Shown piece after piece: positions 52,110 to 62,957 of a stretch of DNA of 64,000 nt (position 1 is its first letter; each line of letters starts with the position of its first letter). This DNA comes from Hybos culiciformis (Eukaryota; Arthropoda; Insecta; Diptera; Hybotidae). The translations under genes were made by a program, and so were the position numbers. The notes beneath the pieces are model-generated. The model did not search any database, was not told the origin of the DNA, and saw only the letters and a program-made list of their open reading frames with translations. The DNA is taken from NCBI GenBank assembly GCA_964007475.1, contig OZ023273.1:146665308-146729307 (forward strand). The letters are read 5' to 3'.

Positions 52110-53510
52110 GAAAGTACTTCTATTATAATATCAAAGAAAAAATAAAAGTAAGTGTATGATAATGGTTTACGTAAACTAGAATTTTTTTTTAAATCTAGAA
52201 GAAAAACATTAAAAGTAGTAAGAATGAAAAGAAGGATGTACATAGGAACGCGTATGTTACATTTTTGATAAAATCCCAAAATCATATATATACCTGAGTA
52301 CTTAAGTAAAATAAATAAAACGAAAATGCTAGACATATTGACGCCATCCCTTAACGATTTTTATTTTCGTAAAGGAAGCAAATATATAAATTTATGTATT
52401 AGGAACATATTTATTATACTTTTTTTTTGTAACTTCTGAAAAAAGAAAATTGAATAACATTTTATCTTTTTCTTGATAGTTATTTACGATTTCTTATCTA
52501 TTCTGAACAAAAATCGTAGCCTCGTAAATCTGGTCAGAACATAACATGGTAAGTAATAACATTAAAAATTGGATGATCTTTAATCTCATACATGCTGCAA
52601 TAGGAAGGAAATAATAGTTAATAGTTATTTATTTAATTAATATAGGTACTAAGTTAGTATGAGTACCTTTTACAAAATAATTCCTGTGATTATCTACACC
52701 AAAGGATAAAAAGAGAATTGGAACAAGTCATATGGATCGTTTTCGGATTGGTCAATCCAGGAACTTTTCACGGATGAAATCAAAAAATTTCAATTAAATA
52801 GGTAAATTTCATTGGTGCAAAATAAAGCAAGTTATTTGGATCTTTTTTAATCAGATCGAAGGACTTGTTGAAAAACCCTGATAGCAGCACTAAAGATGAG
52901 TAAATTTTGAGATGGAACTCTTTTATCAAAAAAAAAAAGTTCTAACAAGTAACCTAAGAACTAACCTTTAAACCAGTTTTTTTCATACAAAATAAAAAAC
53001 AATTTAATTACAATTGAACTTTAAAACCAACCTTTTCTAACCTCTTATTAATACTACTAACCTACACACTTTCTACACACTTCGACCTAATTGAAACTTT
53101 TGCAACAAGACTTCTTTTTTGATCTTCTTCAAATCCGAAAGAAAGACTCTCATAAGTTTCAGGATAAGTTCATACTTAGTTTCTAAAATAGGTTTTTTTC
53201 TGTCATAATGAGTAAGTAGTAATAAAATAAACCTGCAAATACTTATAAGAAAAGCGGAAAATCAGCAAATTGGCTTTTTTTTTGTCTGCAAGCTGGCTTT
53301 TTTGTGGAAATTTTAGATTAAAAGCTATGTAGTTATTTTTTTAACGAAAAATCCATTTTATTCGTTAGTTCTTAGGTTATTAGTTTTAAGAAAAGGTTAG
53401 TTCTAAGGTCCAAATCCAGATACCCTAGTTATTATAAAAAAAATAAATAAACAACAAAAAATTCATAACAAAAATTAGGAACAAATTTTTTTAATTAAGT
53501 AGGTATATAT
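51483..53510. other. Likely Liprin-alpha intron or intergenic; weak repeats
   Basis: It holds a TAAA microsatellite (52071-52109) and an inverted pair AACCTAAGAACTAAC at 52951-52965 against 53364-53378, with related copies near 53393. The minus-strand frame at 52040-52336 is translated simple repeat. No gene was recognised. Confidence 0.45.
52071..52109. repeat. Microsatellite (TAAA)n
   Basis: About nine AATA/TAAA units run without interruption after one short unit. Confidence 0.9.
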
Positions 53511-53632
53511 TTAGGCGCCAACGCGATCATATTTAACGTAGTTGCGCCTCAATTTGTCGTTGCTGCGAGGCCTAAAAATCGAGCTGCGTCCCTTGCGCTA
53601 GCAGAAAATTGATGATCGCGTCGGAGCTTGAG
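53511..53632. mobile_element. Small GC-rich inverted-repeat element
   Basis: GCGCCAACGCGATCAT at 53515-53530 is mirrored by ATGATCGCGTCGGAGC at 53612-53627 with two mismatches. The 120-bp unit is strongly GC-rich compared with its flanks. GTATAT lies close to both ends but no exact target duplication can be fixed. Confidence 0.5.
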
Positions 53633-53945
53633 TATATGTAAGTATTATAGGTACTTAGGTATATTTTTTAAATTATTTTATACTTAAGTTTATTTAATTA
53701 TTTATTTATTTTTTTAAATCAAAAACTATATTTCACAAAGGCGACCTTTAAACCTAAGTAGTCTTTAATCCAGGTCTGTCCAAGCTATTAGGTAGGTTTG
53801 TCAAATTAGTTTTTGTTTAGAACTAAATAAGACCTAAGTATTAAGGTGAGTATATATATTTCAATTCAATAAAAAAATCTAATAATTATATTTATAAACC
53901 AAAGGTATCTCTATCTACCTAGGTATACTTATTTTAGCTAATTAC

Positions 53946-54194
53946 CTGTGGTAAATTGGCATTTATCTGACGCTGCAAACTGTCTCGCTCTTTTTCAGCA
54001 TCCTGTAATTTCATATCACTTTCGCCGAGACGCTCCTGAGCTTCACGCAGGCTATCCATTAATTTATCACGCTCGTCCAGCATTGACACCATCAGTTGTT
54101 CAAAATTTGCATCATCACCACTAAATTGGGATGAGCGTTGAGAAATTGAATCCTCAGATATTGTTGGCATCACGTCGCACATCATGTTCCACAT
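53946..54194 (-). CDS. Liprin-alpha: Liprin-alpha, first coding exon
   Basis: The exon runs from ATG 54194 to a CAG/GTAATT donor at 53946/53945, 83 codons in phase 0. It encodes MWNMMCDVMPTISEDS, QRSSQFSGDDANFEQLMVSM, LDERDKLMDSLREAQERL and ERDSLQRQINANLPQ. This is the strongly conserved N-terminus of insect Liprin-alpha, a presynaptic active-zone scaffold that binds LAR-type receptor phosphatases, and the start of its long coiled coil. Frame and donor are clean. The rest of the protein (coiled coil and three SAM domains) must lie further left on the minus strand; I recognised no second exon in the remaining 53.9 kb, so intron 1 is either very long or holds small exons I missed. Upstream is a poly-T/poly-A-rich region that probably holds the 5' UTR. 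Confidence 0.9.
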
Positions 54195-57100
54195 TTTTTT
54201 TCTTTTTTTTACTTTTTAAAATTTATGACTTTTTTATTTTGGAAAAAAAAAAAATTTTTTTTTTTCTTATTTTATTTTTACAAAAAATAATGAATTTAAA
54301 AATATTTCAAAAATTATACGAATTCTAACTTTAATTTTTAAAAGAAAAAAATGTGGAAAAAAAATTAAAAAACTAAGATGAAAAATGAAAATTTACAAAG
54401 AAAAACCCGAGCATTGATTTAGAATTTTGATTTTGTGAACATTTTAGCACCAAAAAAAAATTAAAAAAAAAATCACTTAAATTAAAAATAATTTTTGTTG
54501 TGTTTTCTTTTAATTTTTATTTTTATTTTTTTTCTATAATTTATATTTTGTTATTGTTTTTCACTTTAAAACATTCTTCTCCCGCCGATTAGGAAACAAA
54601 CAAAAAAATAAAATTGATTTACGAATTTTCCGAATTTTTTTTTTTTCGTTTTTTTTTTTTATTGAATTAAATTTTTGCTTAAAAATATTTTATTTTAATT
54701 TATGTGTAATTTTATTCATTCAAAATATTTGAAATATTTTATTTAAAAATTTTGTTTTATGTTTTTTCATTTGTTTTGTTGAGTTCTTTTTGGAGTTAGA
54801 TTTTTTTTTTTTTGTTTTTAATATTTCATTTTTTAAAGTTCATCTGTGAAAAAAAAAAGTGTAAGTAAACAAAAATTATAAAAGTTTTTTATGTTGATTT
54901 TTTTTAAGATTTGACATTTCCGAAATTAATTTTCTTAACAAAAAAAAAATTTGGTAAGATATAAGTATTAAAAATCACTTAATTTTTTATTTTTTTTTTA
55001 TTACAAAATTAAAAGCAAATAAATAATAGGTATTTAAAAAAAAAAAACAAAACGAATCAACCCAACCTTTAGTTATGATTTCTTTAATTTTTTGTTTCCA
55101 CATTTCCAAGACCAACCCACGAAAATTCTCTTAGAAAAATCTCTTAAAAACTTTTCTTTTAACCCCGAATCTCTGTCTCAAAATTTTAATAAGATGATTT
55201 TAAAATAATTTTATAATTTAAGTTTTTCAAAATTAATAAAAATTAAAAAAAAAAAAGGAAACTACCTACTTATACCTACTATAATTTCTAAAAAGAGAAT
55301 TTCGAAGAAAAAAAAATCGAAGTTGGGAATAAATTTTTTCCATTCAAGATACAACTTCGAAAGAAAAAATTGACAGTAGGTTTAGGTAAATTGTGATGTG
55401 ATTAAATCGACAAATAATTCTTTTTATTTTAATTCTCGAGTCCTAAGAATTCATTTTCCAATGGGCCATTGTGCGAGCAGCGATATTCGTTTCTTTTTAT
55501 TATTTACAGGAATTTGGGTATAGGTAGTTCTCGGTTTAGTTTTATTTATTACTGCCTCCATGTCTTAGGTAGACATTTATTGAACTAATTGACGGAAAAA
55601 TTCTTAATAGATTACGTAGCCTTCACTTTGCAGTTTATGTGTACGCGGCGAAGTGCCAATCAACAATTCAACAATAATTTCAATAGGTAGGTAATCCATA
55701 ATGATAATCAATTCAATCTGAAATTGATGAAGACAGAGGCAAACCTAAAATGAATAGCAGATATTATGAAGAAATAGATAGAGATTGTAGCTAGGTTATA
55801 ATTGGTAGGTAATACTGCTACCTAAACCTTGATGCAAATAAATTAGGAATGTCTAGTCTAGGTCTTTTTCCCACCCATCTGCTTTTTCTTCATTATAAAA
55901 AATTAAAAAAAAAAAACAATAATTTTTAAAAGTGAAAATAAGGAAATCAATTATTTATTTCCGGCATGATAATTTTTTTTTTTTAATATTTTTTAACATA
56001 AAATATATGAGTTGGGTTTGGACGACATAAGATCAATCACCCTCAATTTTGACATATACGGCTTCTGGTGGAAACAAAAAAAAAAAAAAACAAATTTTGT
56101 AAACAAAATTAAAATTTATTTAACCTCCCAAAAAAAAAAGAAAAGAAAATTTTTCACTCCAGACTCCGAAATCAAATTTTCCTTATTTTCATTTTAGTTT
56201 CGAAAATTTTCCCTTAAAAATCTCCATCCGACATTTTTTTCCACACAAATTTTCTCCGAAGAAATTTTTTCATTTTCATTGAAAAAAAAAAAAAAAAAAA
56301 GTTAGGGACACTAATTTCTTCTTTTTTTTTTAAAATTTTTTTTCACAAATATTTTTTTTATTTTTTATTATTTTTTTAATTAATAAACAAAAAAATAATA
56401 ATTTTAATTAATAAAAAAAAATTCCCCGCTTTACACACCGATCAAATATATAAAAAAAAGTAAAAAAAAAATTAAAAAATCTAACAAGAAAAAAAATTTT
56501 TTACTTTTTTCTGACCGGAATTTCTCTATTTTTTATCGGTTTCAAATAAATTTCACAATTTTTTTTTATTATATTTCACTTAATTAATAATTAAATTTTT
56601 ATTTCTAATTAAGTTTTCTAATTTATTTGATTATTTTAATGTAATTTTTTAATTTTTTTTATAAAAAAAAAATGCGAGAAAATCCTTTTCTACCAAAAAA
56701 ATTTGACAACTCGCGACTAGAAAGTTGATTACAAATTTTAGTTGGTTCTACACATTTTATTTCTTCAAACTTCAAACTGTGACTGTTAATATTAACGGCG
56801 CGGCTTGAACTGCTCAATTTGGTTTGCGCAAATTTTAGTTAATTTTTTTTTTTACTTTATATGAAATAGTGGTATTCACTTCGCATATTTACTGTTTTTA
56901 ATAAATTTTGTTAATTGAAGATGACAAGTTTTTGTTTTTAGAATTTTTCTTAGATTTTGCTCACTTTTCTTATTTTTTATACTACTTAGTCACCCATTAA
57001 ATTGCAGGTGAGAGAAATATAATTTTTTGTGAAAAAAAATGCGCGCGTGACTATCAAAATATCGTAGCTCTCACTTTTCGTGACAAATTTGGCTATTAGC

Positions 57101-57229
57101 TAAATACCGATTTTACTGTCGCGCTGCTGAGCTGACGCGACTAGCAAAATTAAGGTCATTAAAAATTAATTCAACGGAAACTCAACTCCGTTTTTACTCG
57201 ATCATAGGGGCACAGCAATAGAAATAAAT
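54195..57229. other. Liprin-alpha upstream region, probable 5' UTR and promoter
   Basis: The first 2.5 kb is dominated by A and T runs. Two less A+T-rich islands follow: 56700-56830 (CTCGCGACTAG, ACGGCGCGGCTTGAA) and 57000-57170 (GCGCGCGTGAC, TGTCGCGCTGCTGAGCTGACGCGAC). Because the rest is so A+T-rich, these islands are the most likely promoter or untranslated-exon candidates for Liprin-alpha. No TATA box or initiator can be fixed. Confidence 0.3.
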
Positions 57230-57448
57230 TCATGAAAAATTTGCCAAAAAAATTGGAGCGACGCTAAGAATTCCCTTGGCCCTCCGCCACACAATTTCTA
57301 TAGGCTTGTCGAAGGATTTCAAAATACGATTCACATTTATTATTACGATTGATTCATTACTAGCATAAAACATAGTTAAGGGATCATTATAATCTTGTTT
57401 AAATTTTAATTTAAAATTTGGGGCCAAATTATTTTCAGTTTTTTTAAA
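57230..57448 (-). CDS. Unrecognised coding-like segment (possible terminal exon or fossil)
   Basis: An open minus-strand frame follows a TTTTCAG acceptor-like signal and ends at TGA 57230-57232. It reads NFKLKFKQDYNDPL, MFYASNESIVIINVNRIL and KSFDKPIEIVWRRAKGIL. Codon choice (GTG TGG CGG AGG GCC AAG) is more balanced than in random A+T-rich frames. Just upstream at 57496-57591 (minus) a 31-codon ATG frame reads MFKNEVGFCSRKICEE and TNGNSEQLNESF. The two cannot be joined through the only GT-AG pair between them (38 nt, and a stop precedes it). It may be a gene fragment or an old mobile-element remnant. Confidence 0.3.
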   Translation of the reverse strand, partial: FKKTENNLAPNFKLKFKQDYNDPLTMFYASNESIVIINVNRILKSFDKPIEIVWRRAKGILSVAPIFLANFS

Positions 57449-57591
57449 TCTGAAAACGACATCATAGTCATAAACGTAGGTACATACCTAATTTTTCAAT
57501 TGTGCTTAAAAGACTCGTTTAGTTGTTCACTGTTCCCATTGGTTTCCTCACAAATTTTTCTAGAACAAAATCCAACTTCATTTTTAAACAT

Positions 57592-58823
57592 AAGCAAAAA
57601 ACGGTTTTAATTTAATTCATAATAAATTTTTATTTTTAACATAAAACAAAACAATAATTGATTTCAAAAATTAAATTTTAATAGCTATTCACGTGAGTTC
57701 TTTTACATATCAATTATTAACGATATTTTGTTGAAGAGGTATATATGATTTACATAAATAATAGTTATCTGTAACATTTTATTACATTAAAGAAAATACT
57801 GCTGATTATTAGTTTTTTTGCTTATTAAAAAATATTTTTGTTTTTAAACTTGTTTCAGTCGCTTTATAAAATTTTAATTCAATGTATAAGAGTACATATA
57901 AGTTTGAATGAAGCTATTTCAGACTGTATAAAATTAAAAATATTATTATATATAGCCTGCACAACTCGAATTAGTAATATAATTTAATACATATAAAACA
58001 TTTTCTTCTCAAAATAAATAATAAGCCTTTTAAAGCAAAAATTATCGAATACTTAAATACATTTTTCATCCATCAGATACATAGCATTAAAAAAATGTAT
58101 ATATACCTATTTAAAACATCCAATTAGTCAATTTTATCAAATTGTTCATATGCAAAAAAAAGATATCATAGATAACAATACCCGATAGACGATTACAATA
58201 TTCATGATTTACATTAAATTTTTTAAAATTAAAATTACTTATAATAATCAAATAGTACTTAATATTAGAAAAATGCGAATGCTATTTTTTATAATTTCAT
58301 ATAAAAATTTTGGTTATTTACTGGTTGTTAGAGAAAACTAAGCCTGTATTTTTATTTTTTTCGTACAATCACATTTGTCGGAAAGATTTATATAAAACCT
58401 ACAGTACAGAAAATACAGTATCAATATATATTAAAGGTAGTTGCCATTATATTTGCAAATTTTTAATCAATAAGACTACGAAATAACAATATACAATAAA
58501 ATTGTTAATAAGGACATTTAGAGCCAAAAGATATTAAAAGAAAATCAATCGAAATTGAAAGTTTGAAAACTATCTATATAAAACAGAAGAAATTATCAAA
58601 TATCCATTATTTGCAACTAACTTTGCAAAATATGCTATGGGAAAAAAAATACTTTGAATTTTTCTTACGACGCAAATTTTTTATGAAATTTAAGATACCG
58701 ATAAAAAAAACTAGAAATCAAACTGAAGAAATTGTTTTTTCACAACTAACATACGAACATGGCTGGCATTAGACTTAATATTACTTAAATAAATTCAAAA
58801 TATAACAAATATCTTTTAATACT
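57592..58823. other. Intergenic, nothing recognised
   Basis: A+T-rich spacer between the coding-like segment and the 3' end of DES1. The plus-strand frame at 58563-58772 lacks protein-like features. Confidence 0.5.
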
Positions 58824-58829
58824 TTTATT
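58824..58829 (-). terminator. Polyadenylation signal AATAAA of DES1/ifc
   Basis: TTTATT on the plus strand, about 130 nt beyond the DES1 stop codon on the minus strand. Confidence 0.5.
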
Positions 58830-58959
58830 GTTGAATAAATGATTTAAATTTCTAGAAGACTGTTAAATGGCTTTTGATTTGATCTTATTATTAGCAACAG
58901 AATTAAATTTTGAATTTTTTTAAGGCTTTTTGGTTTGCTATTTGAACTTAAATTTTTTC

Positions 58960-60079
58960 TTATGAACTCAATCCTTTTTGTTTTCTTTTAATCCTAGCAT
59001 AAGGACCTACTGCTGGATCCATTACAAAATCATATAAAACTCTAGACCATGATGTATGTTGGGGCATAGTGTCATAAAATTCTGGTGCAATGCGCTTGAC
59101 ATCAGGTAACCTTGAACCTGGTACAGCTGGAAAATCATGATGCTCATTATGATATCCTACGTTGAATGTAATCCAATTTAGAGGCCCATAATAAGAATAA
59201 GTTTCGAATCCTAAAATAAAAAATTTATTAACATCTTTTAAATTTATTGACACTTTAGAAACTATTTTTATTAAATTGTATTGAAAACCTCTCAACTGTT
59301 GAGGGTTTTGATCAATTTTGACTGATGGTCGAAGTTGAACAGATCTTATTGTAACAAATCTAACCTTTTGCGAACATATAATGTTCCGATACGAAATGTC
59401 CAGCTACTGGATGCAATCCCATTGCCAACAAACTACCAATTATTAAATAAAATACAGATTTCCATCCAAAATAATAAACTACAATAGCATCAAAAATTAT
59501 TTGTATAACAGCATTAACTAATTCTAAGTTATTTGGTGGCTTTGGATTTATAATTAGTGGACGGATCATATAAAATAATGGTTGTAATATAACCCAAATA
59601 AATTTTCCAAATGTGGTGCAAAATAATTTCGCTTCAAAGTAAGTTGGAATATCTGTATCAATAACATCTTGACCCTGATATCGATGATGTTCTAAATGAT
59701 ATTTACGAAATGAAATTGACATGGGTACACCAATTGGTAAATTACAAAAAAATCCAAGTAAACGATTGTAAAACGGTCGACCGTGTCCAAATGCCAAATT
59801 ATGTGCAATTTCGTGACAAGCTAACATCAATGAGTGATTAATAATTCCACCAAAACAATATGCCATTACCAATAGCATTGGCCACGATAAATTTTTCACT
59901 ATAAATAATGATAAAATTTGAATTAAAACCATTCCACCAGCCACATATTTAAAATTTGGATCATATCCAAATAATTTTTTTATTTGAGGATATTTTTCTA
60001 AAATAATTTTTCTTCTTGATGCATGCGGCTCCTCCGTGTAGGTCCATTCAAAATCATCCCTTGAAACTTGTTGTCCCAT
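58960..60079 (-). CDS. ifc: Sphingolipid delta-4 desaturase (dihydroceramide desaturase), infertile crescent
   Basis: Two exons, 60079-59365 and 59210-58960, join in phase 1 across a 154-bp intron (AAAG/GTTAGA donor, TATTTTAG acceptor) to give 321 aa, the usual length of fly DES1. The chosen start is ATG 60079, giving [20 protein letters not shown] as in other DES1 proteins; the frame opens further upstream only from a TTG. The enzyme introduces the 4,5-trans double bond into dihydroceramide to make ceramide, in the ER membrane. All three di-iron histidine boxes are intact: HEIAH (89-93), HLEHH (128-132) and HNEHH (259-263). Hydrophobic spans lie near 46-63, 66-82, 160-176 and 190-222. The late [10 protein letters not shown] block and the [16 protein letters not shown] tail are conserved. 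In Drosophila, loss blocks spermatogenesis. The gene appears complete and functional. Confidence 0.95.
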
Positions 60080-61290
60080 TTTCTTTTGATCCAACTATAT
60101 CACCTTCTTTTAGGAATATCGGTTTATTTTTTGGTCTAAAAAAAAAAATAAACAAACTTATTAAGTATCTTAAGTATCAAATAAAGTTTTTGATAAATTT
60201 TTAAGACCTCAGAATATGAGTGATTGATCGACTTGGTCTTTGATTCACTAGCTAATTATTTTAAATTTTAATTCTTTCCAACATTAGGAGTGACTAAGGT
60301 TGAATAAAATTCAAAAAGTGTTGCACTCTTGGACTTTAGAATACTTAAATCAAAAAAAATTCCACAGGTGAGTGAAATTGTCACACAATTTCTGATTTTT
60401 TTCAGAATAATTGATGTCACCAACTTGGTGAAAAATGTATGAAAATTAATGGTATGTGTGCTTTACAGAGTCTTTCTACATTGATTGGTAAGTACATACC
60501 TTCTTCAAATAATTTTTCATTTTAATCAAGAATTTTTTTTTACAAACAAATGTCATTACGGGGTTAATTTTTTTTTTCTTATTACAATAATGGCAAAATA
60601 TTATAATCCAGATTATAATTTATAATATGTAATTGTTTTGCCGGCCGATATTGAGGACAATGTCAATGAAAATTTTATTCGAAGAAGGTCCCCACCCAGA
60701 AGAACTTTTTATTCCTTTTTTTTTTCTAAATCACATTTTTTTTTATCGTGAACGTGAATCATCAATCTTTTATTTTTTCTAATTAAAAAATGAATAGAAA
60801 ATTTTATGGGTGAAAATGAAAATTCTAAAAATAAAGGAATCACTTGTTGTTCGTGGAGTTAGGTAGATACCTCTAAATGTTTGTGGATTTAGGTTATTAA
60901 GAGATAATTAAAATATTTTTGGACATTACCTTTATTTTGTACTTAATTTTAATCCGCCTCAATTTGTGCTTCCTTCTTTTTCTGAATTTCCTGCTTCCGC
61001 ACCGCAAATCCGCCTTTTTTTAATTTTTATGCGTTTATTTTGATGATCAAATTTTTCTAACTAAAAAAAAATATTTTTAAGTTCCATTAGTTTGACAGCT
61101 ACCTTCTTTTTGTACTTTATTTATATAAATCTGAACACAACCAAAATAAGGAAATTGAATTTAAAAATAAATTTTTTTAAATTTAATTTTGAATAAATTT
61201 TCAATTTCATCAGCTGTTTTATCTTGATTGGTCGCTCAATGAAATCATAATTTAATTTTTTTTATATTTATTTTATCTTATGTCATCATT

Positions 61291-61300
61291 TGTCACACTA
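61291..61300 (+). promoter_or_regulatory. Possible motif-1 (M1BP-type) core promoter element
   Basis: TGTCACACTA matches the fly core-promoter motif 1 (YGGTCACACTR) with one mismatch. It lies 1.2 kb upstream of the DES1 start. Such motifs mark housekeeping promoters in Drosophila; a single inexact match in a long spacer is weak evidence. Confidence 0.25.
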
Positions 61301-61627
61301 GGCTTGCCATATTACAAAATAATTTAATTGTAAACAAAATAGTGGTATTCGTTTGAAAAAATTTTATGTGAAATTTTATGTAACCAAACTCCCAGATCCC
61401 AGACGACTTTTTCTGGAAAGGATATAATTAATAACTTAGTTTTAGTATTTTATTAACCAACATCATAAATGTAAAAATCATAATTTTTTATCATAAAATA
61501 AAAAAATACATGAGAAAATGATAAATTATGAAATAAAAAAGAAGTGAGGAGATATAAATATAAAACAGTCTCTAATTAGTTTATTTACCTTTGCGTGGTG
61601 TTAACCTCATAATATTTTTTATTAGTA

Positions 61628-61640
61628 CGCCATCTCTTGG
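61628..61640 (-). promoter_or_regulatory. Possible CTCF-like insulator motif
   Basis: The minus strand reads CCAAGAGATGGCG, fitting the CTCF core CCAnnAGrkGGCr except at the two degenerate central bases. It lies between two divergent genes, where an insulator would make sense. One match of this length can occur by chance. Confidence 0.25.
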
Positions 61641-62957
61641 CTTACTTGATGCGACATCTACCAACAAATTTTTTAGTACAATCTTGAAAAAAAAAATTTT
61701 TAGCACAAACTTAGTTAAACAGACAGAAAGTACAAAATTGTTAAGAATGTATGTACCTACAATATTTTATATAAGAAAAAATGTTAAAAAATAAAAAATA
61801 ATTTTAGGTTAAAAAAAAAAGAAGAAATATCTAGCTACACAAAATAAAAAAAGAAAATTTCATTAGGAAATATATTTTCTAATTGAAATTCTCTTTTGAA
61901 ACTTAACTTATATAGGATAAAAACTTAAAAAATTAAAAATAATATGGAAAATACAAATTAAAATTTAAAGCTGGAAAATTGACATAATGAGCAATAATCA
62001 AATTAAGCTTATTTCAGTAAAATTTTGTATAATAAACTGAATTGAATATAAAATTTAAAATTTTCAGGAATTTCGTTACTTAATAACCCAGTTACAATAT
62101 TAATATCTAATAGTATAGGTATACATTATTTTGTACATTTTAGACTTATTTATCTACACCTACAGGTTGTTTTTAAATGTTTACATTGTGTTTCTAAATT
62201 AAACTCTAATTATAACAATTAACACCTAATTTTATAAATTCTAAGCGTTTCGCGTCTAAGATACAAATACATAATAAACAACAACTATATTTTCACTGTA
62301 AAAATTAGTTTTTGCAATACATTTTATAATTTTAAGTGAAAGTGTGAAATTAAATTATTAAATTATTGAAATATACCTATGATATGTACCTACCTATCTA
62401 ATTATTATTCACAATATTTTAAGTTTAGAATTTTGGGTTCTTATCGAAATAAAGACTGGATGCCTCTTCCATATAGTTTTATCTACATATATTTTAAATA
62501 AATAATTGTTCTTAGTAAAAATGCTAATATTATTTTTCTTACCCCACATCTTTAATTAATTTATTATAATAATTATAAAATAATTATTATATGTTATATT
62601 AAGTTAACATAATTAAAAATTATATCACGTAAGTCATGAAGTAAAATTTAAGAATTTTTTTTTATTAAAAACATCTTAACATTAAATATATGGTTAAAAT
62701 AAATTTATATACGTATGTAAGTGTATAGAAAATTTATAAATTTCGTTTTATATAAATACTTATGTACATTACGATTTTTTGGTAATAAAATTTATCAAAG
62801 ATTATAAATAATATTGAAATAATAATCTTTAGCACATTTATTCTTATCTAGTTTTTGAGTTAAATTGGGCAAAAACAAAAAAATAAAAAAAAAAAAATAA
62901 AATAAATAGAATATATTTAATTTCATTTAATATAAACGCAGTTTTGTTTATAAGATA

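Larger units (their letters stand above)
60080..62957. other. Intergenic between divergent DES1 and secreted-protein gene
   Basis: The two genes point away from each other, so both promoters should be here. Two motif-like sites are listed separately. A patch at 60640-60710 (GCCGGCCGATATTGAGG, GGTCCCCACCC) is less A+T-rich and could be a DES1 leader exon, but no splice pair is convincing. The remaining open frames (for example 61591-61794) look random. Confidence 0.4.

Noticed and set aside
61591..61794. 67-aa frame and a short minus-strand MRLTPRKGK frame near a GTAAAT donor
   Set aside because: No partner exon or homologue; composition of a chance frame.
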